This document shows positions 41,879 to 53,300 of a stretch of 64,000 nucleotides of DNA, in pieces. Position 1 is the first letter of the stretch; each line of letters starts with the position of its first letter. The translations under genes and the position numbers were made by a program. The notes beneath the pieces are model-generated. The model ran no database searches and was not told the DNA's origin. It was given only the letters and a program-made list of their open reading frames with translations. The stretch is from Nitzschia sp. DOCU1 (taxonomy: Eukaryota; Bacillariophyta; Bacillariophyceae; Bacillariales; Bacillariaceae): assembly GCA_951394045.1 (NCBI GenBank), contig OX595989.1, positions 3,100,001 through 3,164,000 of the forward strand, given 5' to 3'.

Positions 41879-42830
41879 TCATAGATCAGGGAACGCTGAA
41901 TCTTTCACTGCCGTTGCTGCTTTTCCAACTTCGTCCCGGAATTTCATAAAGTCGTCCTCACTCATGCCATCCGTCCATCCTTCTGGAAGCACCATGTTTT
42001 CAGCTCCCGCCTTGAGATCCTCGGGCCCAGGAATTAATCCAATGTCGGTGTAGAAATTTCGAAGGACGTTGTCCCACCCAATGATTAGTCCTGCCGTAAA
42101 GGCGATCGCCACCACCAAAATGGCTACTTCTTTCAACGCCGCGAATGGAGTCGGCCAGATTGTTTCGGCTATTTCCGCTTTTGCCTGTTCCAGCAGCGTC
42201 TTCTGGCCAAGTGGGTCAGCTTCTTTCATTTCCTCTTCCGACATTTCATTCTCCGGCTCATAAAAGATATCGGCAATATTGTCATCGTCTGGGCCTCTTG
42301 GCTTTGTTTGAGTAATTTGACTAAGATCCAGCATTTGAGATCCTCCACTCCCCCGATCAGCCAAGCTAGCTTTTGCTCGCTCTTCCGCCTCCTTCAGAGC
42401 ATTCTGTGTTACTTTCGCTTCTTCGATCCCTAACGCACTCGCTCGTTCTTTGATTGCTGCCCGGTAACGCTCGATATCAGCTGAATTGTACTACAGGTTT
42501 CCAGAGGGCTAAAGTGTGAGGATGTGGATAAGAAAAAAGGAATCTACACCAAAACAGAAAGATGCTTACCGAAGGATTGGCATCAAAGTCACCCATTTCG
42601 GCCATTCTCTTGTCATCGTCTTCCTTCTGTAATCCAGCACCGGCCTCCTCGAACGAAGTAGGCTTAATTGCGATATCTTCCTCTTCATCCTCCCATTGCG
42701 AGGAAAATAAGCTTGTGGATCGTTGGACTCGACTAAAAGAAACTGTTCTGCTGGATGTTATCAGCGGAGAAAACGCCGATCCCAGCTGCCCGTAGACGGC
42801 CAATTGAATGATAAAGCTTGATAGTTTCAT
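41879..42830 (-). CDS. secE: Plastid SecE subunit of the preprotein translocase
   Basis: Exons 42830-42570 and 42490-41879, intron 79 bp, 290 residues, ATG at 42830. The signal peptide ends at GSAFSP, a clear ASAFAP motif for entry through the diatom plastid membranes, followed by a short transit region. The C-terminal half has the SecE core: AEIAETIWPTPFAALKEVAIL leading into the single membrane helix (VVAIAFTAGLIIGWDNVL). SecE clamps SecY. Acidic stretches before and after the core are an algal feature. It is divergent from the S1 gene. Confidence 0.85.
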
Positions 42831-43304
42831 AGGCAAGTAGCGTAATCAAAGATCCTATCCCTCAAGTCTATTGTCTCTATTTCTTGCGGCCTGATGTCAG
42901 CAGAGCAAGGTTGAGGGGGCGACTCTCCATTGTCGCGGCCCCATCGGCTTCAATGTTTTCTTGCCCCTTCGACGTGGAAGGTGATGGGCGAGTGATGGAT
43001 GGAAGTTGGCGTAGGAGCAAAGATCATAAACGTCAGTCGTCTGGCCTTCCCCCGATATGTCCTAAGTATTTTTCTGTAGAATCCCTACTGCAGCAGTCGG
43101 GTGGTTCTCAGAAAAGGGTTCCGTATGTAGAAAATGTACTACGGGTCGGCCTCTCTTCCCTCGAAACATCATCGAACTTTTTGCGCGCGTTGTGAGAAAA
43201 GGTGAGCGGCGGTGGACCGTCCTTTCGTTTTTGAGGGGATCGTCGTTGGCCATCAATCACCACGTGAAACACATTCCTTTGGCGACTTTCAACATACGTT
43301 GACC
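42831..43304. promoter_or_regulatory. Divergent upstream region of SecE and S1
   Basis: 474 bp; no gene supported. Shared control of two plastid genes is possible. Confidence 0.35.
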
Positions 43305-44742
43305 ATGAAGCTCGCCACTGCTACAGCTTTTGCCGCTTTTTTCGCCGCAGCTCATGCCTTCAGTGTGCATCAGCCAAGGTATGTTTTAATTTGCATCTTC
43401 GAAAGGCCACAATGGTGCTTGACACCTGGATGATTTTTCTTTTTCGATTGCCGCTCGCATATTCGTCTGTTTTCGCCCGGCAACACGTCACTTGCCGTAG
43501 AATCAAGTACCACATTTTGCTCACATCGGCCATCGTCGCTATTACGTTGTTCTTTTTCTTTGCGTCGACAGCCGAACAAAGGTTCGATTGGCTTCTGCTA
43601 CCTTGGAGGCACCCGCTTCGGCCAGTGGAACTAGTGGGGAAGGAACTCCGCAGAAGGTGCCCACTCGGTTTGATCGTCTAAAGAAAGCCTACAAGGGCCC
43701 TAGGAACGTTATTAGCGACGAGGAGATCCCGTTCTCGTATGACGACTTTGCGCTGGCAGTACAAGAAACATCGTACAGTTTTGAACGTAATGCTATTGTC
43801 AAGGGAACTTGCCTCGAATACGATAATGGAGGTTGCATTGTCGATATCGGCGCCAAGGCTTCTGCCTTTTTGCCAGAGGCCGAGGCCGCCTTGATTCAAC
43901 CCGCTGGATCAGAAATTGATGACTTGGTGGACTTGAACACTGAAATGGAGTTCCAAATCATCTCGGAAGAAGACGAGAATGGTCAGCTCCTTGTTAGCAT
44001 CCGACGAATCCAATACCGTGCGGCCTGGGACAAGGTTTTGGCGATGCAGGAGCAAGATGCCGTCATGGAGGCCGAAGTTATTAGTGTCAACCGTGGTGGC
44101 GCTATCTGCTTGGTGGAAGGACTCCGGGCGTTTTTGCCCGGATCGCACCTCGCCGGTCAACTTCCTACCGAAGATCTCATCGGACAAAAATTGCAACTTA
44201 AGTTCTTGGAAGTTAACCAGGAAACCAACAAGTTGGTCGTCTCCAACCGCAAGGCTGTCGTCGAACAACAAATGTCTGACTTGAGCCGAGGAGACCTTGT
44301 TACTGGTATCGTCAAGGCCCTCAAGCCATATGGTGCCTTTGTCGAAGTCGGAGGAATGTCTGGTCTTTTGCACATTTCTCAAATCTCATACGATCGTATC
44401 GAAGACCTGGAGAAGGTCTTGCAGCCCGGTATGCAAGTCAAGTGCATGATCATCGATCACGACAAGGTCAATGGACGAATTGCCCTCAGCACCAAGACTC
44501 TGGAACCAAATGCTGGTGACATGATCCGAAACCCCGATATGGTCTTTGAGAAGGCAGAGGAGACTGCCGCCGCCTACCTCGCAAAGATGGAAGAAGAACG
44601 CAAGCAAAGAGAGCAAACGGCCCGGGATCTTGTCCTTGGTTTGGGAGATTCATTGGACGGCTTGGAGGGAGACGATTCATCTGCCGATGGCTCGGATCCA
44701 CTTGCAGATGTTTCAGACAGTCTCGACTCGCTGCTTTCGTAA
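43305..44742 (+). CDS. rps1: Plastid 30S ribosomal protein S1
   Basis: Exons 43305-43378 and 43572-44742, intron 193 bp, 414 residues. The signal peptide AFAAFFAAAHAFSVHQP carries an AF motif; the junction is QPSRTKVRLAS. Three S1 domains follow: GTCLEYDNGGCIVDIGAKASAF, AEVISVNRGGAICLVEGLRAFLPGSH, and GIVKALKPYGAFVEVGGMSGLLHISQI. The first is less conserved, as usual for chloroplast S1 (PSRP/CS1). The C-terminus is an acidic Asp/Ser tail. The ORF without the first exon starts at TTG and so loses the targeting part. Confidence 0.9.
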
Positions 44743-45125
44743 GAAGGCAAAACATGATGAAGTATGGAATAGAATTTACTAATGATCTATAATTGTAACA
44801 TTGTGACTAATCAGCGAACGGTTAGAACAGCCATTCCAAAGCATTGTCGAAGGTCTCCTTGAAAGGTTTGGGGCACTGCCGACAGCTCGGCTACAACAAG
44901 CAGAAACAAAGCCTCGAGCCGAACACAACCATCGCAGAAGTTGGCGTCCCCATTTCTGCAGCTTTGTACATCAGCTTTGCAAAGAAAGGCTATCCTTAGT
45001 TCTTCTAGACTACAAAGTAGTGGATGGCAAACGAAGGCTAAAGTGTAATATCTATACGGAGATTTGTATTCTTCCTCGAATGAAAAATGTGCACTTCGAT
45101 GCCATCAAATGGTCAGAACAAGTAT
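44743..45125. other. Intergenic between convergent genes
   Basis: 3' regions of the S1 (+) and dehydrogenase (-) genes; an open minus stretch near 44830-45000 lacks a start and was rejected. Confidence 0.4.
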
Positions 45126-46721
45126 CTACTTGGGGACAGGAATGCAGTTGTTCGGGTGGTCTAGCCCGTGCTTCCCGGCCGCAAAGTCCCGGAGATTCTC
45201 CAGCGTTGTGGCCACAATCTTGTTGACAGCTTCCTTGGTGAAAAAGGCTTGGTGCGCCGTCAGCACGACATTATTGTTACCCAAGAGGGCGACCAGATCA
45301 TCGTCCGGGATGTTACGGGCCGACCAATCTTGAAAGAAGTAATCGGCTTCATTCTCGTACACGTCCATACCCGCCCCTCCAATGCGTCCAGTCTTGAGAC
45401 CTTCCAAGAGTGCTTTGGTATCGACCAAGCCTCCACGAGAAGTATTGATCAATAAAACACCTTCCTTGAGTTTGGGAAGTACGTCCATATTGATGGTATG
45501 GTACGTGGGTTTTAGCAAGGGCATCATGAGAAAGATGACATCTGACTGGGCGTACAGCTCGTCTTGAGTGACATAGGTAGCTCCGAGCGCTAGGACGTTT
45601 GGGTTTTCAAAAACGTCATAGCACAATAATTTGGCCCCGAACCCATTCAAAATGTTACAGAGAATCGCCCCAATATTACCCGTGCCCATGACCCCCACTG
45701 TCTTTCCATAGATATCCATTCCCATCAAGCCGGAATCGAGCGTAAAGTTGGCCATTTTGACGCGACTGCTGGCTCTGGTAACCTTTCGATTCAAGGCCAT
45801 GAGCAACGAAATGGCCATTTCGGCTACTGCATACGGAGAATACGCGGGAACACGGGCTACAGTCAGTCCAAAGGTCGATGCAGCCTTGGTGTCAATCCGG
45901 TCAAAGCCAGCGGCACGTTGAGCAATCATGTTGACGCCCAACATGCTCAACATACGAATGACCTCTTCATTTGCCGTGTCATTGACAAAGGTACAAATGG
46001 CACCATATCCTGTCGCATGTGCCGCACTGCGGGTATGAAGACGTTCTTCTGTAAATTCCATCATGATCTCAATATCATCCAATGTCTTGTTGAATTCTGC
46101 GATAGCAGGAATGAATCCATCGCGGACCCATTGTGTCGAGTCATAACAGAGTACACGCAGCGTCGTCTTGGACTTGCTGCCATCAGCATTACTACTGGAA
46201 CCTTGATGTCCTCGTGACTGTGCCAAGGCGCGTGAGATTTTGGATTCATTTCGCAACAATTTGGCCAGATGTGCCGCCAATTGTAAGCAAAAGTCTCCAT
46301 TGGCGGCCAATAACTCTCGATACGTCTTGGCGTCGACGGACCATAATTGTACCGGTCCCGTCGCCACCAATGTTGAAAAGGATCGATGACCTTGATTCAA
46401 ACTATGAAACAAGGCTGTGACTCGTCCCTTGCCTTCGAGTCGATCCAATACCGTGTGAGCATCAAATGACTTTTGCGGATCGGTGGTTGTTTGGCCGTTG
46501 CCGAGTTTGTACCGTGTTAATACACCTCGATCCAAAATATACCAATGTGTTTGTTCGTCTCCTTCTTGAACAAATACGTGACCATCTGGTACGGTTTCCT
46601 TGACCATAATCTTGGAAATGGCTCGTAGCATGTCGTCCGAGGCAAAGGCAAACGTGCTGGCCTCTTGAATCAACTTGTACGCTTCTTCGGCGTCATGCTC
46701 GTTTGCAGTAGTGGAAGACAT
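45126..46721 (-). CDS. Cyclic nucleotide-binding domain fused to D-lactate dehydrogenase-like enzyme
   Basis: 531 residues, ATG at 46721 (first Met). Residues about 25-165 form a cNMP-binding fold (MVKETVPDGHVFVQEGDE, WYILDRGVLTRYK, ALFHSLNQGHRSFSTLVA). Residues 195-531 are a D-2-hydroxyacid dehydrogenase of D-LDH type: NAD motif VGVMGTGNIGAIL, catalytic Arg in INTSRGGLVDTKAL, Glu in GMDVYENEAD, His in LTAHQAFFT. The enzyme converts pyruvate and D-lactate with NAD(H). The cNMP domain has the PBC region reduced (no clear RSAS), so the ligand may differ or be absent. Confidence 0.85.
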   Translation of the reverse strand: MSSTTANEHDAEEAYKLIQEASTFAFASDDMLRAISKIMVKETVPDGHVFVQEGDEQTHWYILDRGVLTRYKLGNGQTTTDPQKSFDAHTVLDRLEGKGRVTALFHSLNQGHRSFSTLVATGPVQLWSVDAKTYRELLAANGDFCLQLAAHLAKLLRNESKISRALAQSRGHQGSSSNADGSKSKTTLRVLCYDSTQWVRDGFIPAIAEFNKTLDDIEIMMEFTEERLHTRSAAHATGYGAICTFVNDTANEEVIRMLSMLGVNMIAQRAAGFDRIDTKAASTFGLTVARVPAYSPYAVAEMAISLLMALNRKVTRASSRVKMANFTLDSGLMGMDIYGKTVGVMGTGNIGAILCNILNGFGAKLLCYDVFENPNVLALGATYVTQDELYAQSDVIFLMMPLLKPTYHTINMDVLPKLKEGVLLINTSRGGLVDTKALLEGLKTGRIGGAGMDVYENEADYFFQDWSARNIPDDDLVALLGNNNVVLTAHQAFFTKEAVNKIVATTLENLRDFAAGKHGLDHPNNCIPVPK

Positions 46722-47379
46722 GGTTTCTTTGGAATCAACTTGGAGCGTATTTTTTGAGCTTTTGTTATGCGAAGGGATGATTCCAGGGACAAGAAAACAA
46801 GGAAGATTCGTGCTTCCTTTCTTGGTTGGAGAGGAAGTTTTGTGTTTGAGGAACACCAACGTGTATTCGGACGATTTTGCGTTGGGCTTCGCGCCCGGAT
46901 ACCAAAAAAGATACGGCGAAGATCTCGCAAGTCAAGTCGCCGCGTTCGCATTGATGGTCGCTGATGGGTGACGTCCATCCATGTACATATGATACATAAA
47001 AATCTACCTAAGTATCGTTCATTGGTCGGTGCCCCGCTCCCTGGCGCGCGTGCAAGGTTGAACGCGATGTGGTGGCCGTTCAAGGATCACGAGAAAGGGA
47101 GTGGTGACTTTCGCATCGGTGGATGGTGGTCGTGGTGGCGACATGCCTGGCCGTGCAGCAACATGAATGACCAATGCAATGATAACAGCAGCAGAGGTCG
47201 GGCGATTGCAAAGCTTCTCACGTACAACAAAGGTCTGGGACCCTTTTAGAGGCTTTTGACCCACAATAAGGACAGTGGGGGGTACTGAGTGGTCGATTGT
47301 TAATTGTGTCCATTGGCTGGTTGGCATTCCCTGAAAACCTGGATACTATCCTTCGCCAGCAGTAGTGCAGCCAATAATA
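46722..47379. promoter_or_regulatory. Divergent upstream region of the dehydrogenase and Sec16-WW genes
   Basis: No gene supported. Promoters of both lie here. Confidence 0.35.
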
Positions 47380-50300
47380 ATGTGGTCTCAACACCATGGC
47401 CCACCGCCTCCAGCTGGGCCTCCTCCCCCGGGTGGACGTTTTCAGCCGCCTCAACAGCAGCAACAACAACAATATCCAAATTACCGTGGAAGTTATGATG
47501 AAAGTGATGACGATGACGATGGTGGAGCCTTGGGGGCAGCAGTGAATATGGTGACTTCGGCAGCCAGCATGTTTATGAGAAGTGCCGCACCTCCGCCTGT
47601 GGCACAGCCTCCAGCACCTCTGGCTGTTGCTGTTCCACGAGGACCTCCTCCACCTATTACTCCAGTGACATCCATGTTGGATTCTACTACTAGTGGTAGA
47701 TCCGATCAAGTAGCAGCCACGAATAATCATTATGCGTCCTTGGCCCGTCCTGCATCTCAGCTTTCCCCGAGAGCGCGATGGCAAGAAGGAGGAGTCATGC
47801 CATCAAGTCCCTTGGCAAGCTCGAGTCCTCGAGTGGTCATTTCGCATACTTCACCCATTACAAAAGCGGTAGTGGCACAAATTTCGGTGCCTAGTCTGGG
47901 GCATGGTGGTACACCGAATCGGCCTCCCATCGTGTCGAGTGCCTTTGGAGCAAGTGGGGCTGCTGCTGCTGCTAGTCCAGCTCCACAGCTTCCTTCTCTT
48001 CCCACTAGTATGCCACCGGTGGGAGGACCCGCAAAATCCTTTTTTGAAAGTGCGTCTCCCACTGCATCCGCGGGTGCCAAAACTTCCACCATTTTGACGT
48101 CCGACGTGAGAGAAGTGTCAGCGGCGGCGGCACCTGCGATTCCTAGCAGCAAGCCATTGGAATCGACTGCTGATAGTACTACTACTCCCAACTTGCCCCC
48201 ACGACATCCTGTTCCAATCCAACGGGCAACACCTCCTCCGTCACCCAGTGTGACTCGGAAATGGGAACCTGCCAGCCCCAGTACTCCCTTGCGTTCCAAC
48301 AACTCTCAAAACAGTAATCACACGCCAACCGGTAGTGCCAGCAAAACGACCTATGCTGCTGCTACACCTAGTCCTTTGGTACAGCGATCATTGCCTACAC
48401 CTACACCCCGGCGTCATTTGCGGGCACCGCCTCCCAGCAAAGTTACCATCAGTGGTGGTTCGCCCATTGTGACTCCAAGCCGGTCCAAGTTTCGATTGCC
48501 ACCCGAACGCAAACACAAGATGGCTCCATCGCCTACAACAACGACGACTGCTTCTAGCAGTAAGCCAGACAGTGACAGTCCAGTGGTGCGACGTGACGTT
48601 CCTGCATCACCGGCCCGACGAGACGCACCGCCAGTGACACCACCGTCGGCTACCGAAGCGCCCGTGGTTCCAGAAACAAAAGAAACAACCACGGGACCAC
48701 CTCCATTGCCCACCATGGAACATGCTGCTGCTGGAGTTCCGCCAACAGTGGAAGAATCACTGGCAAAAACAGAACCACCAAAGGACGAGGAGCCTGTTGT
48801 TGTGGCGGTGGAAGCTAGCAGCAGTAGTAATCGGGAGGAAATGCCGCCCAAGGAAGAGGAGCCAGCAGCCAACACCATTGCTACTAGCACTATCACGGGA
48901 GGAGAAACCAATATGGATGCTTTGGCGGAAGGATGGCAAGAGACTTTGGACCCAAACTCTGGACAAGTCTATTATTACAATCCTACCACTCAAGAAACAT
49001 CGTGGGAGCGTCCCGTGGCTAGCCCCAAGGAACCGGAATTGAGAGTGGAGCAACCTTTGTCAGAAGAAGCAGCAGCTCCTGCTTTTCCTGCTTCTGTAGG
49101 GGATGACGATGACGGCGACAAGGAAAATGAACCAGCCGGCACTACAGCACAATCGGACTTGCCCGTGGATTGGGTAGAAACTCAGGATCCAAGTACAGGG
49201 CAAGTGTATTATTACAATACTGTGACACAAGCCACTTCCTGGGAACGACCTACGGTAGCAGAACCGCCATCTACTTTGGATTATTTACACGAGCAGCAGC
49301 AGCAGCAAGCGGAGACATCCTTGGAAGATACCTTTGCCGCGTTGAATGCAGAATTTGGAATCAACGATGAAAATGGAGAACCGCCAGTGGAAACAAAGGA
49401 GACCGAAGAGGCAGAACCCAGCCCTGCATATGCCGAGGAACCAGAAGCAATGCGTGCTGCAGAAGAAGAAGAAGAAGAAGAAGAAGCAGCCCCGGTCGAA
49501 ATGACGGCAGAGGAGCCGCCTGCTCCTGCTTCAGCAACAACGACCACCCGACTCCCGGCGGAGTGGCAAGAAGCGTTGGATCCCACTACTGGTGGTGTCT
49601 ATTATTTTAATTCCACAACGGGGGAAACGTCATGGGAGCGGCCTCTCGTTCCCGAGCCTCCGTCGACGCTCGAGTTGCTTCACGAGCAGGCAGAGGTAGA
49701 CATGGATGACACCATGGCGGTACTCAATGCCGAGTTTGGTGTGGACGAACCTGCTGAGCAAGAAGCCGATGCTCGCGCTAACGCCGAGGAAGCCTCATCG
49801 TCGTCGTCATCGAGCGAAGAAGAGGATGAGGAGCCCACTGAAGAAGCAGCCGACGAGGACGATGCGCCGGATGCAAACATTGCTGATGACTCGGAATATG
49901 ATTGGCCTTCTTCTCCCGAAAACGAGACCCCGGAAGATACTACGCCTGCTGCTACTAGAGAAGTCGAGGACGAAGACTCCCAAGTCAGCGATACCATGTC
50001 GGAAAACAACACGCCTGCATTGCCCAGTGAATGGAGCGAACAGGTGGATCCATCAACTGGAAACACGTACTATTACAACACTGTCACTGGTGAAACCTCC
50101 TGGGATCCACCACGTACTGTCGGGGCACCCGAGGAGGGCAACGAAGACGATAGCGAAGGGCAGGATGAGTCGGAGCAAAACGACGTCGCCGAGCCAACTC
50201 CTGAATCCGTTACAGAGCCAGAGTGTGATGCCCCGACGAATGGTGAAGCATTGGATTTGCCTGAGGGATGGACCGCCGGTGAAGATCCGACAACGGGTCA

Positions 50301-53300
50301 AACGTATTACTACAATCATGTCACACAAGAAACATGCTGGGACAGGCCATTAGCGCCGGTGGAAGCAGCAGAATCAGTACCGACCTATTCCGAGCAAGTT
50401 GAAGTTGAAGAATCATCGCCACCACAAACGGTGAAGGCCGCGAGTACAAGTGAGGTATCAGTGCTACCGGCAGATTGGAAAGAAGTTGTGGATCCGACGT
50501 CAGGGTCCGTGTACTACTTCAACGAGGTTACTCAGGAGACGTCTTGGGAACTACCAGGTGCTGAAGAGCGGCCTGGGGATGATGATCAAGCAGTAACGTC
50601 CGAAGGTTCTGTACACGACGTGGGAGCCGACCCACTGAAATTGGAGATGATGCCGGAGTCAACGGATGCTCCCGAGAACACCACCACCCCCGCGATGGAA
50701 GATGCACTCCCCGAAAACTGGGTCGAAGTCAGTGATCCTTCGACGGGTGCAGTGTACTACTACAACACTGCAACGCATGAGACTTCTTGGGATAGACCGA
50801 GCACTTTGCCATCAAATGTTCAATCCGACGATGACGGCGATACCGGCGCAGTGGATGAAACGGAGACGAATGAAGTTGATATGACAGACGCCGTGCCTTC
50901 CGTACCTGAGGATAGGTCTTATGAGGATGGCGTGCAAGTATCGGACGGAGCAGACGGTCCAGAGGAGCAAGTTCAAGAAGACAGTTATGAGGATGTGGTG
51001 GCAGGAACGCCATCGGATTCGGAGGCAACAAGTCTGCCGCCTGGATGGACCGCCGCTATTGATCCTGATAGCGGACTAACGTTTTATTACAACGAGGATA
51101 CTGGTGAAACGTCATGGGAAATTCCCCGCTCGCCAACGAATGCGGGGGGGTCTGAACAAGATCAACTACACCCAGAAGCTGAGGTAGAAGCTGACGCGGC
51201 CGAAGCCACAACGCAAGATATAACTTCTGACCTTCCTGCTGGGTGGGAAGAAACATTTGATCCAGATACCGGCGCCAAATACTTTTACAATGCTGAGTCA
51301 GGCGAAACTTCATGGGAAAAACCTTCGAGCACGAATCTCGTTGAAGCTCAGGACGACCAAGACGACATTGCTGTCGAGCGTGGACCTGAGCAGCCAGTCG
51401 GCCCCTCTGACGGTGGCGCTGCAGTCTCACCACAGGCTGGTCGAGAGCTAGACGAGTTGCCGGAAAACTGGGTGGAGCACATCGATCAAAGCACCGGAGA
51501 GAAGTATTTCTTCAACATTGTTACACAAGAGACTTCCTGGGAGCTACCCACTGGTTCCAGTTGTACCTCGGCGTCCGACGGCGAAGATCAACCGATCAGT
51601 CCACACCAGGCAGAAAATCTAGGGACTGTAACTGAGACCACCGAAACTGAAGACGACGATGCACCTATCAGCGGGCCTGGCGATGATCAGCAGGTTCTGC
51701 CAGAGGGTTGGGCGGCGCTGGTCGATCCTACCAGTGGGCAGACCTATTACTACAATGAATCGACCCAGGAGACCTCGTGGGAAATACCGACTGTAGAGGT
51801 CGAACCGGAATCCCCGGAGGGAGGCCCAACCAACCCAGCACCCTCCGAAGAAGAGGGTAACGTTTTCCCGTCGACCAACGAGCCAGAGACCGCTTTACCC
51901 TTACAAGACGGCTGGCAGGAATTGCAGGATCAGACAACTGGTCAAACATATTATTTCAACCCATTTACATCAGAGACTTCATGGGAACGTCCTCCGGCTG
52001 GGCAGGATCCCGTGGATGGGACGCCGCCTGAGGAAGAAAAGCCGGAATCGGCTCAGGCCAGCCATTGGGAGCGTCTTCCCTCTGGCGACGAATCACAATC
52101 GGAATCAGCGGCTGTTGACGACGACGTCGATTCTGAGTCAGAGAATTTGGTTTCAGCCGTAGATGCCGTGGATAATGAGGCCGAAGTGGCGAGCAAATCG
52201 GACAAGTTACCAGAAGCCTTCAATCAGTCTTCGACGGACGACGATTTGCCCCTTTACGTACTGCCAGAGTTTTGGACTCAAGCGGTAGATGACGATTCTG
52301 GACGAACGTACTACTTCAATACGCTAACCCAGGAAACATCTTGGACACCACCAGAAGGTTCGAAACTGGATAAACTGTCTGACAAAGATATCGTCAGTGA
52401 AGATGATGTTGGCGCTGTGAACGGAAAGGAGGACCACGATGAGGTGCCGCAGGGTGGTTCAACCCTGCCGAACTTGGAGGACAACGCAGGAGTACGGGAG
52501 ACGTTAGGAGGGAGCGAGGTAGGTGGTTTCCCTGACCTTGCTGATGGCTGGACTGCCATGCAAGATTCTCAAAGTGGCCAGACATACTTTTACAATGAGT
52601 CCACTGGAGAAACCTCTTGGGAACCACCAGCACCTCCAGGTCCTGAACCTGTCTCGGAATCTGTACAGGGTACTTCGCTATTGCCGGTGACTGCAGAAAA
52701 CGAACCCATGGACGAAATTGCGCGAGTGGACTCTGTTTTGCCAGACGGATGGAAGAAAGTTGAGGACGCGAACGGCACAACCTATTACTACAACGATGTG
52801 ACTGGCGAAACTTCTTGGGAACCTCCTACGCACCCAATTGGGGATAATGCTACTTCAGAAATCCAAGAGCAGAAGGCAGACGGAGACTCCGATGTTCAAG
52901 CTTGCGACGCAGCGCCCGAGCAGGCATTACCCGAGTCCTGGTCGGTCATGGAAGATCCAACAACTGGCCAGACTTATTACTTCAACGAGGCAACCGGTGA
53001 AACATCATTTCATCTCCCTTGCGCCCAAGAAGAAGGCCCGGAGCCAGAACCAGGGGCAGACAAACTCCCGGAGAAGAACAGTGAAGAAAATAGAGGAGTG
53101 GTAGATGATCAAGCTAGGAATTCAGTGTTGCCAAGTGGATGGGCGACAATGCAAGATCCACAAACCGGTCAATCGTACTATTTCAATGAAGCTACGGGAG
53201 AAACGTCCTGGGAAGTTCCATCCACTAATGAAGATTCTCCTCAAGTACTCGTAGCAGACGATGCACCGAATGACGAGGTGAATGCTGAAGGCGATGTAGA

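Noticed and set aside
44830..45100. Open minus-strand stretch with a Cys-rich ending
   Set aside because: No start codon, no splice context that joins to another coding part; it is 3' to the dehydrogenase gene.
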